Position numbers and translations under genes: made by a program | The notes under the pieces: model-generated | Databases searched by the model: none | Told to the model about the DNA's origin: nothing | The model's input: only the letters and a program-made list of their open reading frames with translations | Origin: an uncultured Gammaproteobacteria bacterium | GTDB taxonomy: Bacteria > Pseudomonadota > Gammaproteobacteria > Pseudomonadales > Litorivicinaceae | Assembly: GCA_913042205.1 (NCBI GenBank) | Contig: CAJWIY010000022.1 | Coordinates: 1-32,197, forward strand | Direction: 5' to 3' | Length of the DNA stretch: 32,197 nucleotides | Shown: positions 1 through 8,911 of the stretch, in pieces | Position numbering within the stretch: position 1 is the stretch's first letter | Layout of the letters: each line of letters opens with the position of its first letter

Positions 1-267
1 ACGGCAGGCCGGGGTTGGATCGCACTTGCTCTCGTGGTGTTTGCTTCTTGGCGTCCGCTACGGGTAATTGTTGGGGCCTATCTTTTTGGTAGCGTCTCGA
101 TAATCCAGTTACACGGTCAGGCGCTAGGTGTTTCTGTGGCCTCTCAATGGTTGTCAATGTTGCCATATCTGGTCACCATTGGGGCTCTGGTAATTATCGC
201 CGGGCGAGGTAATTTTTCGCACAAGGCTCCCGGTTCATTGGGAGTCACTTTTAAAGAGAGTACATGA
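1..267 (+). CDS. ABC transporter permease, BMP-associated type (C-terminal fragment, cut by window edge)
   Basis: The reading frame is open from base 1 and ends in TGA at 265-267, so only the last 88 residues of a longer protein are present. They are hydrophobic, with two or three membrane segments and the terminal pattern LPYLVTIGALVII seen in permeases of simple-sugar/nucleoside (YufQ-like) importers. The next gene, a BMP-family binding protein, starts 18 bp downstream on the same strand, which supports one transporter operon. Because xanthine dehydrogenase and guanine deaminase lie nearby, a purine nucleoside or base is the likely substrate; that is inference from context. Confidence 0.75.
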   Translation, partial: TAGRGWIALALVVFASWRPLRVIVGAYLFGSVSIIQLHGQALGVSVASQWLSMLPYLVTIGALVIIAGRGNFSHKAPGSLGVTFKEST

Positions 268-285
268 GGAACGGTGGAACTACAC

Positions 286-1389
286 ATGAAGAAATCAAAT
301 CTGGTAATTGGTCTATTGGTGCTTGTGGCCGTGATTGCGGCCGTGGTGTCTTTTGAACCGAGTGAAACAAAAAAAACGGCCGCGGTCTCGGGCAAAGTTA
401 AAGTCGGCTTTGTGTATGTAGGACCTGTCGCTGACGCCGGTTGGACATATGAGCACGACCGAGGTCGTCTTGCAGTCGAGGCTGAGTATGGCGACAGTGT
501 TGAGACGGTGTTTGTTGAGAGTGTATCTGAGGGCCCTGACGCCGAGCGTGTGATCGCTCAAATGGCCACAGATGGTGCAGATGCAGTATTTACGACTTCA
601 TTCGGATACATGAACCCAACAATAAAAGTGGCGCAACAATTCCCGGGCGTGAAGTTTGAGCATGCGACCGGGTACAAGCGTGCCGATAATGTTGCAACTT
701 ATTCGTCGCGGTTCTATGAAGGTCGTCACGTACTTGGTCTGATTGCGGGAAAAATGACTAAGTCAGATACCATCGGTTACATCGCCTCGTTCCCGATTCC
801 GGAGGTTGTACGCGGGATTAATGCGGCATACTTGGCAGCCAAGAGTGTGAACCCTCAGGTCAAGTTTAAAGTGATTTGGGTTTCCACTTGGTTTGATCCG
901 GGTAAGGAGGCCGACGCGGCGAAGGCGCTGATTGACCAAGGCGCTGACATTTTGATGCAGCACACCGACTCCGCTGCTCCGATGAAGATCGCTGAAGAAC
1001 GCGGGATCTACGCGTTTGGTCAGGCGTCAGATCAGGCAGCTTACGGACCAAACGCGCAATTGACGGCTATCATTGATGATTGGGCCCCCTATTACGTGAG
1101 AAGAGTAGGTGATTTGATAAATGGAACTTGGTCGTCCACAGACACCTGGGGCGGCTTTGATACTGGAATGGTTGCCTTGGCCCCCTACGGTAAGGCCGTT
1201 CCGGATGACGTCAAAGCGATGGCTGAGGAAGCCAGAAAGGCGATCACCGAGGGCCGACTGCACGCATTCACAGGACCAGTTAATAAGCAGGATGGCTCGC
1301 CGTGGTTAAAGGCAGGTGAGACAGCGGACGACGGTACCTTACTTGGAATGAACTTCTATGTGGAAGGTATTGAGGGCTCGCTACCATAA
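286..1389 (+). CDS. BMP-family ABC transporter substrate-binding protein (probable purine/nucleoside)
   Basis: This periplasmic binding protein of the BMP/PnrA family (PF02608) would capture the solute for the preceding permease. The mature part opens with KVGFVYVGPVADAGWTY, a typical first strand and ligand loop. It continues with GADAVFTTSFGY, the SRFYEGRHVLGLIAG segment and GADILMQHTDS, all in family order. The N-terminus (MKKSNLVIGLLVLVAVIAAV) is a signal or anchor sequence with no lipobox cysteine. ATG 286 is preferred because it gives the standard MKK signal start; an in-frame GTG at 274 sits only 3 nt after GAGGA and is the alternative. Length (367 aa) is normal. Substrate is inferred from the neighbouring xdhABC and guaD genes. 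Confidence 0.85.
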   Translation: MKKSNLVIGLLVLVAVIAAVVSFEPSETKKTAAVSGKVKVGFVYVGPVADAGWTYEHDRGRLAVEAEYGDSVETVFVESVSEGPDAERVIAQMATDGADAVFTTSFGYMNPTIKVAQQFPGVKFEHATGYKRADNVATYSSRFYEGRHVLGLIAGKMTKSDTIGYIASFPIPEVVRGINAAYLAAKSVNPQVKFKVIWVSTWFDPGKEADAAKALIDQGADILMQHTDSAAPMKIAEERGIYAFGQASDQAAYGPNAQLTAIIDDWAPYYVRRVGDLINGTWSSTDTWGGFDTGMVALAPYGKAVPDDVKAMAEEARKAITEGRLHAFTGPVNKQDGSPWLKAGETADDGTLLGMNFYVEGIEGSLP

Positions 1390-1409
1390 CTGGAGCAGCA
1401 CAGTTCAGC

Positions 1410-2156
1410 TCACATGTTGGCCGTATACTTGCGATCGAACCGGAGAGATATCCGGTTCGATACGCCCCAGATAATTAATGCTTCCGCACACAACACTGCC
1501 AGAGCAGCGAACATGAGATCGGTCTGACCACGGGCGTTAGCGTGCAACATCAGATAACCCAGCCCGCTCGATGACCCAACCCACTCCCCAACCACGGCGC
1601 CGATTGGAGCGACCGAGGCGGCTACTCGGACACCTGATAGGGTATAGGGAACGGCAAGCGGAAGTCGCACATGGAAAAATAACCGTACCCTCCGGGGCCG
1701 AAGCGTTTGAAAAGTGGCGTCCCAGGATGCAGGCAGGGCCCTGAATCCAGCTAGTGTACTAGCTGTCACTGGAAAAAACACAATCAAAGTAGTCATAGCG
1801 AGTTTGGATGCGAATCCATAACCGAGCCATAGCATAAGAATTGGCGCGATCGCGAATACCGGCAGAGCTTGACTGATGATTAACGCTGGCATCGTAATCG
1901 ACTGAAGTCGTTTGGAGTCTCCGATCAGACAAGCGACGGTGAATCCTAAAATGGAGCCCAAAATTAGACCACAGACAATTTCTAGCGCGGTTGTGGTCGC
2001 GTGAACACTTATCAACGTGGACCTATCGAATAAGACAGCAGCGACCCGATCAGGTGCTGGGAGTATAAAGTGCGGGATATCGAACAAGATAACTACTGAC
2101 CACCAGACCGCGATTAATAGCGTCACGGGCAAAAAGTAGCCGAAGATCCTGTTCAT
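1410..2156 (-). CDS. ABC transporter permease, ThiX/SsuC/TauC type
   Basis: This is a single-chain inner-membrane permease (248 aa) of the nitrate/sulfonate/HMP-precursor class, with about six hydrophobic segments. The EAA-type cytoplasmic loop region near residues 140-165 (AGFRALPASWDATFQTL) and the GAVVGEWVGSSSGLGYLML segment near 185-205 are characteristic, the latter closest to ThiX-like permeases. Its ATG overlaps the TGA of the upstream ATPase gene as ATGA, indicating translational coupling. It ends 20 bp from the BMP gene, convergently, with no clear terminator between them. No NMT1-like binding protein gene accompanies the pair, so the substrate is unknown; a pyrimidine or thiamin precursor is one possibility. 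Confidence 0.8.
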   Translation of the reverse strand: MNRIFGYFLPVTLLIAVWWSVVILFDIPHFILPAPDRVAAVLFDRSTLISVHATTTALEIVCGLILGSILGFTVACLIGDSKRLQSITMPALIISQALPVFAIAPILMLWLGYGFASKLAMTTLIVFFPVTASTLAGFRALPASWDATFQTLRPRRVRLFFHVRLPLAVPYTLSGVRVAASVAPIGAVVGEWVGSSSGLGYLMLHANARGQTDLMFAALAVLCAEALIIWGVSNRISLRFDRKYTANM

Positions 2157-2848
2157 AAGTCACCATCCAGTGCCTGAATCAGAGCGTGATCGTTTTGGAA
2201 GTCAGCCAGATCGAATGGACCTCTGAGCCCGTGCGATGTCAGAACTACGGCCGTATCCAACCAGCCTAGCGCGTCTCTGGGGTCGTGTGTAACCAGAATC
2301 ACCGTCTTGTTAGCGAACAATTTGTTACACAGTTTTGTCATTTGAATTTTGGTCGATCTATCAAGCGCCGCAAAGGGCTCGTCTAGTAAGAGAAGATCAG
2401 CGTCTTCGAGGAGTGCCCTCGCGAGCGCTACACGGGACCTCTCGCCGCCGCTAAGATGATTCGTCTTCTGGTCCTGAAAACCGCAAAGCTCCACATCGGT
2501 CAGAAGCTGGTGGGCGCGCTCCATATGTTTCGAGACGATCGTCTCTCCCCGTAATGTAAAGCCTAGAAGTATGTTATCCAGAACGCTAACCCAGGGAAGC
2601 AGGGCCGGCTGCTGGGACAGATATGCGATTCGTTGAGTCTGACACTGAATTGATGGAGAACCTCGGATAATTCGATTCAGAAGTGTTGATTTTCCGGACC
2701 CAGATTTTCCGAGAAGGGCGACCTGTTGCCCACGATGTATAGCCCACGAAATCGTTGTGAGTGGATCGTGTCCAGGGAATCCAAGAGTGAGTTGGTCTAT
2801 GGACAGCACTGTTTCGTTTACTTGGACTTCTTTGATTGCTTTTGTCAC
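2153..2848 (-). CDS. ABC transporter ATP-binding protein, ThiZ/SsuB/TauB type
   Basis: This 231-aa ATPase energises the permease encoded just downstream. It shows Walker A (GKSGSGKST, about residues 47-55), a Q-loop region (AYLSQQPALLPWVSVLDNI), the signature LSGGERSRVALARALL, Walker B LLLLLDEPFAALD and the switch histidine in LVTHD. The start taken is GTG 2848; an in-frame GTG at 2809, opening MLSIDQLTLGF, is also possible, and neither has a strong Shine-Dalgarno. The gene is first in a two-gene minus-strand operon divergent from xdhA. An inverted repeat lies in the shared upstream region at 2887-2906. Confidence 0.85.
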   Translation of the reverse strand: MTKAIKEVQVNETVLSIDQLTLGFPGHDPLTTISWAIHRGQQVALLGKSGSGKSTLLNRIIRGSPSIQCQTQRIAYLSQQPALLPWVSVLDNILLGFTLRGETIVSKHMERAHQLLTDVELCGFQDQKTNHLSGGERSRVALARALLEDADLLLLDEPFAALDRSTKIQMTKLCNKLFANKTVILVTHDPRDALGWLDTAVVLTSHGLRGPFDLADFQNDHALIQALDGDL

Positions 2849-2886
2849 AGTATTTTGAAGATGCTCGGGTGGTCGAAAACGGGTAC

Positions 2887-2906
2887 TCTAAGACGATGCT
2901 CTTAGA
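2887..2906. promoter_or_regulatory. inverted repeat TCTAAGA-N6-TCTTAGA in divergent promoter region
   Basis: A perfect 7-bp inverted repeat with a 6-bp spacer lies between the divergent ABC ATPase gene (start 2848) and xdhA (start about 2973). Its size and place suit a dimeric regulator, and it could also fold as a small hairpin in either transcript. No regulator is encoded in this block, so the binding protein is unknown. Confidence 0.35.
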
Positions 2907-2972
2907 TTAAACGACCTTGGTGATATTTGTCGCGCTAGATTGATGGTGGTAATAGGTGCACGGGAAAAGTTT

Positions 2973-4361
2973 ATGGGGATAGAAGAAGATCTACGCGGTG
3001 ATATCAGATTCTACTTCGATGGCCAGATAAGAATACTGGACGACATACGCGCGACGGATATGGTCATGCACTGGCTACGATCGGAAGCAATGCGGACCGG
3101 AACTAAAGAGGGCTGTAATGAGGGTGACTGCGGTGCCTGTACTTGTCTGGTCGGCTCTCTTTCCGAGTCCGGTGATCTTCGGTTTAGCGTAATTAATACA
3201 TGTATTTATCCGCTCGCATATCTCGATGGGGCGTGGCTGATCTCCGTGGAGACCCTCAGCAGGTCAGGGTCATTATGTTCGGCCCAAAGCGGAATGCTGT
3301 CCCTTAACGCGTCACAATGTGGTTTTTGTACGCCTGGTTTTGTGATGGCGATTGTGTACGCTCAGATCACAAAGAAAGACCAAACACCAGAGCAGGCGTT
3401 GGCTGGGAATCTATGCCGGTGTACCGGGTATGGTGGTCTGATTGAGGCGACTCGACTTGCCCAGGGCCAGCCTATCGATAAAGCCTTTATCGCTGAGATC
3501 GAGAAGGCTACAGCGGTCCTAAGACAGTTGAAGCGGGGTGGATTCTCCATTGTCAACCACAACTCGAGGATTGACGCACCAAAAACGCTCGATCATTTGT
3601 TGGATCTTAGGAAAAATTTTCCATCCGCCACACTTGTTTCTGGGGCCACGGATTTTGGGCTGTGGATAACAAAGCGCTTAGATAGACCGACCCATATCAT
3701 CCTCACAAAATTTTGTGAGCAGCTCCTTTTGGAAGAAATACGGCCCGATAATATAGAAATCGGTGCCGCGGTAACGATCGAAGATTTAGAAAATAGTCTT
3801 GTATCCGAATATCCCGAACTTCAGGAATGGTTTCAAAGGTTCGGGGGGCCCCAGGTTCGCTGCAGTGGAACCCTCGGAGGCAATATTGCCAACGGTTCAC
3901 CGATAGGTGACTCAGCCCCAGTTCTGATCGCTCTTGGTGCTTCTTTAACGATACGTTCGTGCCGAGGGAATCGAGTTATCCCTATGGAGGATTTTTTCAT
4001 TGAGTATGGAAAGCAAGACCTTCTTGATGATGAGGTGTTGGTCTCCATTTTAATTCCCAGACGAGCACGTATCAGACGTTTTGTGGTTGAAAAAATCAGT
4101 AAGAGATACGACCAGGACATCAGTATCGTTCTAGCAGCGATGGCTGAGATTTCTGGTGATAAGCCTAGTTATCGGTTTGCGTTCGGCGGAATGGCGGGCA
4201 CACCAAAACTCGCCGAGAAAACAATGGAGTCTCTGAATCCCGATGATCTGTCATCCGACTTTAGTCCACTCTCGGACCATAGAGCAGAGGCTTGGTACCG
4301 CCTTACTGTATCGAAAAATTTAGTGCGTGATTTTTTGGATGGAGAGGTTTCTCGTGAATGA
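2973..4361 (+). CDS. xdhA: xanthine dehydrogenase small subunit (2Fe-2S and FAD domains)
   Basis: XdhA carries electrons from the molybdenum site to NAD during hypoxanthine/xanthine oxidation. From ATG 2973, the plant-type [2Fe-2S] cysteines are at 48, 53, 56 and 77 (CNEGDCGACT motif). The second [2Fe-2S] domain cysteines are at 116, 119, 148 and 150 (CGFCTPGF and NLCRCTGYGG). The FAD-binding domain follows from about residue 190 (LVSGATDFGLW, and GGPQVRCSGTLGGNIANGSPIGDSAP), then a CO-dehydrogenase flavoprotein C-terminal domain. The 462-aa length is normal for bacterial XdhA. In-frame TTG 2940 and ATG 2943 upstream lack a ribosome site and would add an atypical extension. The stop overlaps the xdhB start by 8 bp. 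Confidence 0.95.
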   Translation: MGIEEDLRGDIRFYFDGQIRILDDIRATDMVMHWLRSEAMRTGTKEGCNEGDCGACTCLVGSLSESGDLRFSVINTCIYPLAYLDGAWLISVETLSRSGSLCSAQSGMLSLNASQCGFCTPGFVMAIVYAQITKKDQTPEQALAGNLCRCTGYGGLIEATRLAQGQPIDKAFIAEIEKATAVLRQLKRGGFSIVNHNSRIDAPKTLDHLLDLRKNFPSATLVSGATDFGLWITKRLDRPTHIILTKFCEQLLLEEIRPDNIEIGAAVTIEDLENSLVSEYPELQEWFQRFGGPQVRCSGTLGGNIANGSPIGDSAPVLIALGASLTIRSCRGNRVIPMEDFFIEYGKQDLLDDEVLVSILIPRRARIRRFVVEKISKRYDQDISIVLAAMAEISGDKPSYRFAFGGMAGTPKLAEKTMESLNPDDLSSDFSPLSDHRAEAWYRLTVSKNLVRDFLDGEVSRE

Positions 4362-6675
4362 TCTAGCCAAGCCATGGGGTACCTCGGTGGTTGGGGTGCC
4401 AGAACCTCATGACAGTAACCTAGAGCACTTAACCGGCCAGGCAGTTTACTGCGACGACATACCAGAGCCGAGCGGTTGTCTGCATGGTGCTCTAGTTCTG
4501 GGCCCAGCTACACCCAGTCGGGATTTGAGCATTGACGCTCCTGACTTCATCCAACTCGAGGGCCTGTCTCTAGGCGATCACCGGTTTCTGAACGCCGCAG
4601 ATATTCCTGGTGAGAATAATGCAGGGCCTGTTGTACATGATGAACCACTTCTGCCCTCCGATGAAACAAGTTACCCACACCAGCCAGTGGGGATGGTCCT
4701 GTGTTCGGATAGAGACCAGGCGCGTCGGGTCGCAAGGGAGTATCAGGTCAGCGGACGGCCATTGGAGCCAACATTTTTAACCATCGCCGAGGCGGCAGGG
4801 GCAGGGCAGGTCCTTCACGAACCGCTCACTCTAGACAATCATTTTTCTGAGTCATCGTTCGTTGGGTGTGACCATGTCACGGTGTGTAGCATGTCGGTTG
4901 GTGGGCAGGATCATGTCTATCTGGAGGGCCAAGTTGCATTGGCGATGCCCTCATCAGACGGTATCCATGTGGTAAGTTCAACCCAACACCCGACAGAGGT
5001 TCAGGACCTGATTGCCAATCTTCTTGGCGTCAGTGCGGCGAATGTGACTGTCGAGATCCGACGGATGGGTGGGGCATTTGGCGGGAAAGAGAGCCAGGCA
5101 GCGCACTTCGCAATGTTGGCCGCATTAGGTGCCCATGTAACAGGTAGACCTGTCAAGGTACGGCTGGACCGAGATGATGATATGCGTGTCACAGGAAAGA
5201 GGCACGATTTCTTGGTGAACTATAGGATCGGGCACGATGCTGAGGGTCGTGTTACAGCAGCGGATATTGAACTGAACTCTCGCTGTGGTTGGAGTTCCGA
5301 TCTGAGTCGATCTGTAAACGATCGGGCCCTATTTCATGCTGAGAACGCGTACTTTATTCCGTCTGTAAAAATCGTTTCGAACCGATTTAAAACCAATACT
5401 GTGTCGAACACAGCGTTTAGAGGTTTCGGGGGTCCACAAGGGATGATCGGCATTGAACGCTGTATGGACGCAATCGCTAGGGTCACGGGTAAAGACCCGC
5501 TCGATATTAGGTTGCTCAACCTGTACGGGACGTCTGGCACAGAAACACCGTACGGGATGTCCATTGATGAGGGCGTGCTTCCAAAAATAATTAAGAATCT
5601 TGCAGAGACGTCAGACTATCGTAATCGGAGGGCAGAAATTAATCTCACGAACGGGCAGTCAAAACGTACCAAGAGAGGTATCGCCCTCACACCTGTAAAG
5701 TTCGGTATCTCATTCACCGCTAGCTTTTTGAACCAAGCCGGCGCCTTACTCAACGTCTACAAAGATGGTTCGGTCTCCCTAAATCATGGTGGAGCCGAAA
5801 TGGGTCAAGGACTGCATACTAAGATCAGACAAGTTGTGGCAGATCATTTGGGCATAGATCAGCAAACGATACAGGTCACTGCTACCAGAACAGATAAGGT
5901 TCCCAATACTTCACCGACAGCGGCCTCTAGCGGTTCTGACCTAAACGGGATGGCCGCCTTGACAGCTGCCCGAAAGATCAGACAAAGGCTAGAGGTTTTT
6001 CTCCGAGAGACCTACCAAACCTCCGCTGAAATTCGATTCTCGCGCGGGATAGTTAGAGTCGGAGGTAACGAAATTCCCTTCAGTGAGTTAGCCAGAAGAG
6101 CGTGGTTCGCGCGTGTCCCGTTAAGTGCGACCGGACACTATGCGACGCCGGATATTGGTTGGGATCCAAAGACAGGTAAGGGTCGTCCATTCTATTATTT
6201 TGCCAATGGGGCTGCCGTAACAGAGGTGGAGATAGATACCCTGACTGGTGTGCCCAAAGTCCTGCGAGTGGATATACTCCATGACGTAGGGAAGAGCCTA
6301 AATCCAGCCATCGATCTAGGCCAGATTGAGGGAGGTTTTGTTCAGGGTATGGGCTGGTTAACGTCAGAGGAATTGATCTATTCGAGTGCCGGCGAATTGT
6401 TGACGCATGGCCTCAGTACCTACAAGATCCCGACCGCCACTGACCGGCCAGAGATGAATATTCATTTGTGGGATGGTGCAAATCCGCGGGAGATGCTTTA
6501 TCAGTCCAAAGCGGTCGGGGAACCACCTTTTATGCTTGCAATCAGTGTGCATTCAGCGATCTGCCACGCGGTTAGCAGTGTCAGCTCAGACAGTCAGTTT
6601 TGGCCACAGCTCAACGCGCCGGCAACTCCTCAAGAAATCCTCAGGTGTGTCCAGTGCGCGGCCCATGGATCCTAG
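4354..6675 (+). CDS. xdhB: xanthine dehydrogenase large subunit (molybdopterin-binding)
   Basis: XdhB is the Mo-cofactor catalytic subunit, forming an (AB)2 complex that oxidises hypoxanthine and xanthine to urate in the cytoplasm. Seen in order are the a/b hammerhead start (LTGQAVYCDDIPEP), YLEGQVALA with the substrate-site Glu, SSTQHPTEVQ, GGAFGGKES, AFRGFGGPQGM with the substrate-site Arg, GGAEMGQGLHTK, and KAVGEPPFMLAISVHSA with the catalytic Glu. GTG 4354 is chosen because GGAGAGG at 4341-4347 lies 6 nt upstream; an in-frame ATG at 4327 would overlap xdhA further and add a non-conserved extension. At 773 aa it is full length. It overlaps xdhA by 8 bp and xdhC at its end. Confidence 0.95.
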   Translation: MNDLAKPWGTSVVGVPEPHDSNLEHLTGQAVYCDDIPEPSGCLHGALVLGPATPSRDLSIDAPDFIQLEGLSLGDHRFLNAADIPGENNAGPVVHDEPLLPSDETSYPHQPVGMVLCSDRDQARRVAREYQVSGRPLEPTFLTIAEAAGAGQVLHEPLTLDNHFSESSFVGCDHVTVCSMSVGGQDHVYLEGQVALAMPSSDGIHVVSSTQHPTEVQDLIANLLGVSAANVTVEIRRMGGAFGGKESQAAHFAMLAALGAHVTGRPVKVRLDRDDDMRVTGKRHDFLVNYRIGHDAEGRVTAADIELNSRCGWSSDLSRSVNDRALFHAENAYFIPSVKIVSNRFKTNTVSNTAFRGFGGPQGMIGIERCMDAIARVTGKDPLDIRLLNLYGTSGTETPYGMSIDEGVLPKIIKNLAETSDYRNRRAEINLTNGQSKRTKRGIALTPVKFGISFTASFLNQAGALLNVYKDGSVSLNHGGAEMGQGLHTKIRQVVADHLGIDQQTIQVTATRTDKVPNTSPTAASSGSDLNGMAALTAARKIRQRLEVFLRETYQTSAEIRFSRGIVRVGGNEIPFSELARRAWFARVPLSATGHYATPDIGWDPKTGKGRPFYYFANGAAVTEVEIDTLTGVPKVLRVDILHDVGKSLNPAIDLGQIEGGFVQGMGWLTSEELIYSSAGELLTHGLSTYKIPTATDRPEMNIHLWDGANPREMLYQSKAVGEPPFMLAISVHSAICHAVSSVSSDSQFWPQLNAPATPQEILRCVQCAAHGS

Positions 6676-7370
6676 TTGAAATCGTCAGAGTGTTAGGAAG
6701 TACTCCGCGAGGCGAGGGTACTAAGATGTGGGTGAATTCCGACTCGCAAGTTGGTTCGATTGGCGGTGGCCAGCTAGAATTTTTGGCGACCAAGAGGGCC
6801 CGGGAAATGATAGCCGAGGGGTCGACGGAGGCTGTTGCCAGCCTACCTCTGGGCCCCGTCTTGTCTCAGTGCTGCGGAGGCATTGTAGACCTAACCTTCA
6901 ACGCCGTCGATATACCTGAAACCGAGCCAGAATACGGATTTCCGATGTTTCTGTATGGACTGGGTCACGTGGGGTCTGCGGTATCTAGGATCATGGAAAC
7001 AGTTCCCCATCCCCTTGTGACATTCGATGATAGGGAAGATTTGGGAGCTTCTCACATAGATGTTTTAGCTGTGATCGATTCGGCACCTGAAAAGGCATAC
7101 CACTTGGTCATGACCTATAGTCACGAATTAGATTTTGAGATATGCAGGCGACTCATTGAGCGAAACGCCGGGGGCTCTGTCAGTTTAATCGGTTCGAAAT
7201 CAAAAAAAGCTAGATTTGCAAGTCGACTGAGAAATCTTGGGCTGGATTCCAAAAGGATAAATTGTCCGGTAGGTGTTGTGGGAATACGTGGCAAGGAGCC
7301 CTCGATTATTGCGGTCTCAGTGGTAGCCGAGTTTCTTCTGTGGCAGACCGCTGAAGCGATATCCGAATGA
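6600..7370 (+). CDS. xdhC: XdhC, molybdenum cofactor insertion/sulfuration chaperone for XdhB
   Basis: XdhC binds the molybdenum cofactor, supports its sulfuration and hands it to XdhB. The protein has the family N-domain (ILVEIVRVLGSTPRGEGTKM; SIGGGQLEF; LGPVLSQCCGG with the conserved Cys pair) and a C-terminal Rossmann domain (FLYGLGHVGSAV near 115-126; VSLIGSKSKKARF; GVVGIRGKEPSIIAVSVVAE). The start is uncertain: TTG 6600 overlaps xdhB by 76 bp and gives 256 aa, while GTG 6645 or 6654 would overlap by 22-31 bp and give a very short first strand. The N-terminus before ILVE is shorter than in most homologues known to me. It completes xdhABC. Confidence 0.9.
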   Translation: MATAQRAGNSSRNPQVCPVRGPWILVEIVRVLGSTPRGEGTKMWVNSDSQVGSIGGGQLEFLATKRAREMIAEGSTEAVASLPLGPVLSQCCGGIVDLTFNAVDIPETEPEYGFPMFLYGLGHVGSAVSRIMETVPHPLVTFDDREDLGASHIDVLAVIDSAPEKAYHLVMTYSHELDFEICRRLIERNAGGSVSLIGSKSKKARFASRLRNLGLDSKRINCPVGVVGIRGKEPSIIAVSVVAEFLLWQTAEAISE

Positions 7371-7415
7371 GAATGAATCGCCGCTTTTCGAAGTCCTCCC
7401 TTTGTGCGGTGTTTT

Positions 7416-8750
7416 ATGACGACTGACTTAGATACCGCAGAATTATGCGCGCCATTTGTTATTCAAGGCCGACTATTTACGCTGCGCAACGATAGTAGAG
7501 TGGGTACCTACGATTACTTTGATAGCGGAGCGCTGGTGGTAAGTGATCAAGGCAGGATTCTGTATGTTGGCCCGAGCGTCCCAGCGGAGTATTCACACTA
7601 TCGGGTTAAGAAAACTCAGCATCTTATTTTCCCAGGATTCGTTGATGCTCATGTTCATTATCCTCAGCTACCCGTTATTGCATCCTACGGAGCATCGTTA
7701 CTTGAATGGCTCGATAAATATACTTTTCCTGAGGAGGCTAAGTACAGTCAAAGACCCTACGCCGAGAGACGTGCTCGTCAGTTTTTGGAGCTGATGCTGC
7801 AGAGGGGAGTGACCTCAGCGGCTGTATTTTCAACGATTCATCAAGAAGCTTTCGACGCGCTGCTGGGGGCGGCTTCTTGTTCAGGGTTTAACCTAGTTTC
7901 GGGGGTCACGGCGATGAACCGGGGCGCTCCTGATGATGTATTGGTTGATGTCGGTTTGTTCAGAGAGATAAACGCAAAGGCTATAGAATCTGGTCTTTGT
8001 GTGGAGAGATTTCGGTACGCAATGACACCCCGCTTTGCCCTCTCCTGTACGGAAGAAATGCTGCAATATTGCGGCCAACTACTTGAATCAAATCCACGTT
8101 TGTTGATGCAGACGCATATCAACGAAACCGAGGATGAGGTTTTGGCCACATCAAATCTATTTCCCCATGCTACCGACTACTTGGATGTATATGACGCATT
8201 TGGACTGCTTACTGGTCGATCATTATTTGCGCACGGGATCTACACAACCGAATCTGAATACGAGAGATGGGCCAAGTCTGGTGCCTCTGTGATTCACTGC
8301 CCCACCAGTAACACTTTCTTGGGATCTGGATTATTCGATGCGTCCGGATATATCTCTAGAGATATCAATATCGGCATGGGAAGCGATGTCGGGGGCGGAG
8401 TCTCATTAAATCCCTTCGTGACGATGTCGGAGGCGTATAAGGTTGCCAAGTTGGGTGGTCAAGTGTTGGATCCCCTTCAATTGATTTATTGGCATACATT
8501 GGGGGGCGCCAAGGCCATCAATCAAGGAGATTTTATTGGATCTTTAGAGCCTGGTAAGTGGGCAGATTTTTGTCTGATTGATATCACGAGTGACGATCTA
8601 GGCTTTGAGGTATGGGAAAGATCTTGTAGTGTCGAAGAGAAATTATTTGGGTTGATGTTTTTATTGCCTGATTCTACGAATAAGGTGGTCGAGACCTATG
8701 CTAGCGGTATCTCACGCTGGCAAGATGCGAGTTGTCTTGAATCTGCATAG
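7416..8750 (+). CDS. guaD: guanine deaminase
   Basis: This zinc-dependent amidohydrolase converts guanine to xanthine and ammonia, feeding XdhABC. Motifs are the metal HxH in PGFVDAHVHYPQ (His79 and His81), TAMNRGAPDD (the counterpart of the MDRNAPD substrate loop), QTHINETEDEV with a metal and catalytic His/Glu, LFAHGIY, IHCPTSNTFLGSGLFD, and the metal Asp in GSDVGGGVSLNPF. Length, 444 aa, is as expected. ATG 7416 is used because a GTG at 7404 only adds four residues and neither has a good Shine-Dalgarno. It lies 45 bp after xdhC on the same strand and is probably the last gene of the purine operon. Confidence 0.93.
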   Translation: MTTDLDTAELCAPFVIQGRLFTLRNDSRVGTYDYFDSGALVVSDQGRILYVGPSVPAEYSHYRVKKTQHLIFPGFVDAHVHYPQLPVIASYGASLLEWLDKYTFPEEAKYSQRPYAERRARQFLELMLQRGVTSAAVFSTIHQEAFDALLGAASCSGFNLVSGVTAMNRGAPDDVLVDVGLFREINAKAIESGLCVERFRYAMTPRFALSCTEEMLQYCGQLLESNPRLLMQTHINETEDEVLATSNLFPHATDYLDVYDAFGLLTGRSLFAHGIYTTESEYERWAKSGASVIHCPTSNTFLGSGLFDASGYISRDINIGMGSDVGGGVSLNPFVTMSEAYKVAKLGGQVLDPLQLIYWHTLGGAKAINQGDFIGSLEPGKWADFCLIDITSDDLGFEVWERSCSVEEKLFGLMFLLPDSTNKVVETYASGISRWQDASCLESA

Positions 8751-8911
8751 GGGCACTACGATTGCGAAAATTCTGAGGCTGAGTGCCAGTGAGCATGTCT
8801 TGGGGGTTGGGGATGTCGCGATAAGTGGATTGGTTGTTGCTGGTAATGATCGTAATCGCCAGCCTAGCTTCACCTCTCCTGGTGCTCGAGTTCGTCAGCG
8901 GAAAATACTGA

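Noticed and set aside
2849-2939. Possible thiamin (TPP) riboswitch upstream of the ThiZ-like gene
   Set aside because: The leader is under 100 nt and lacks the conserved CTGAGA core; only a small inverted repeat is present.
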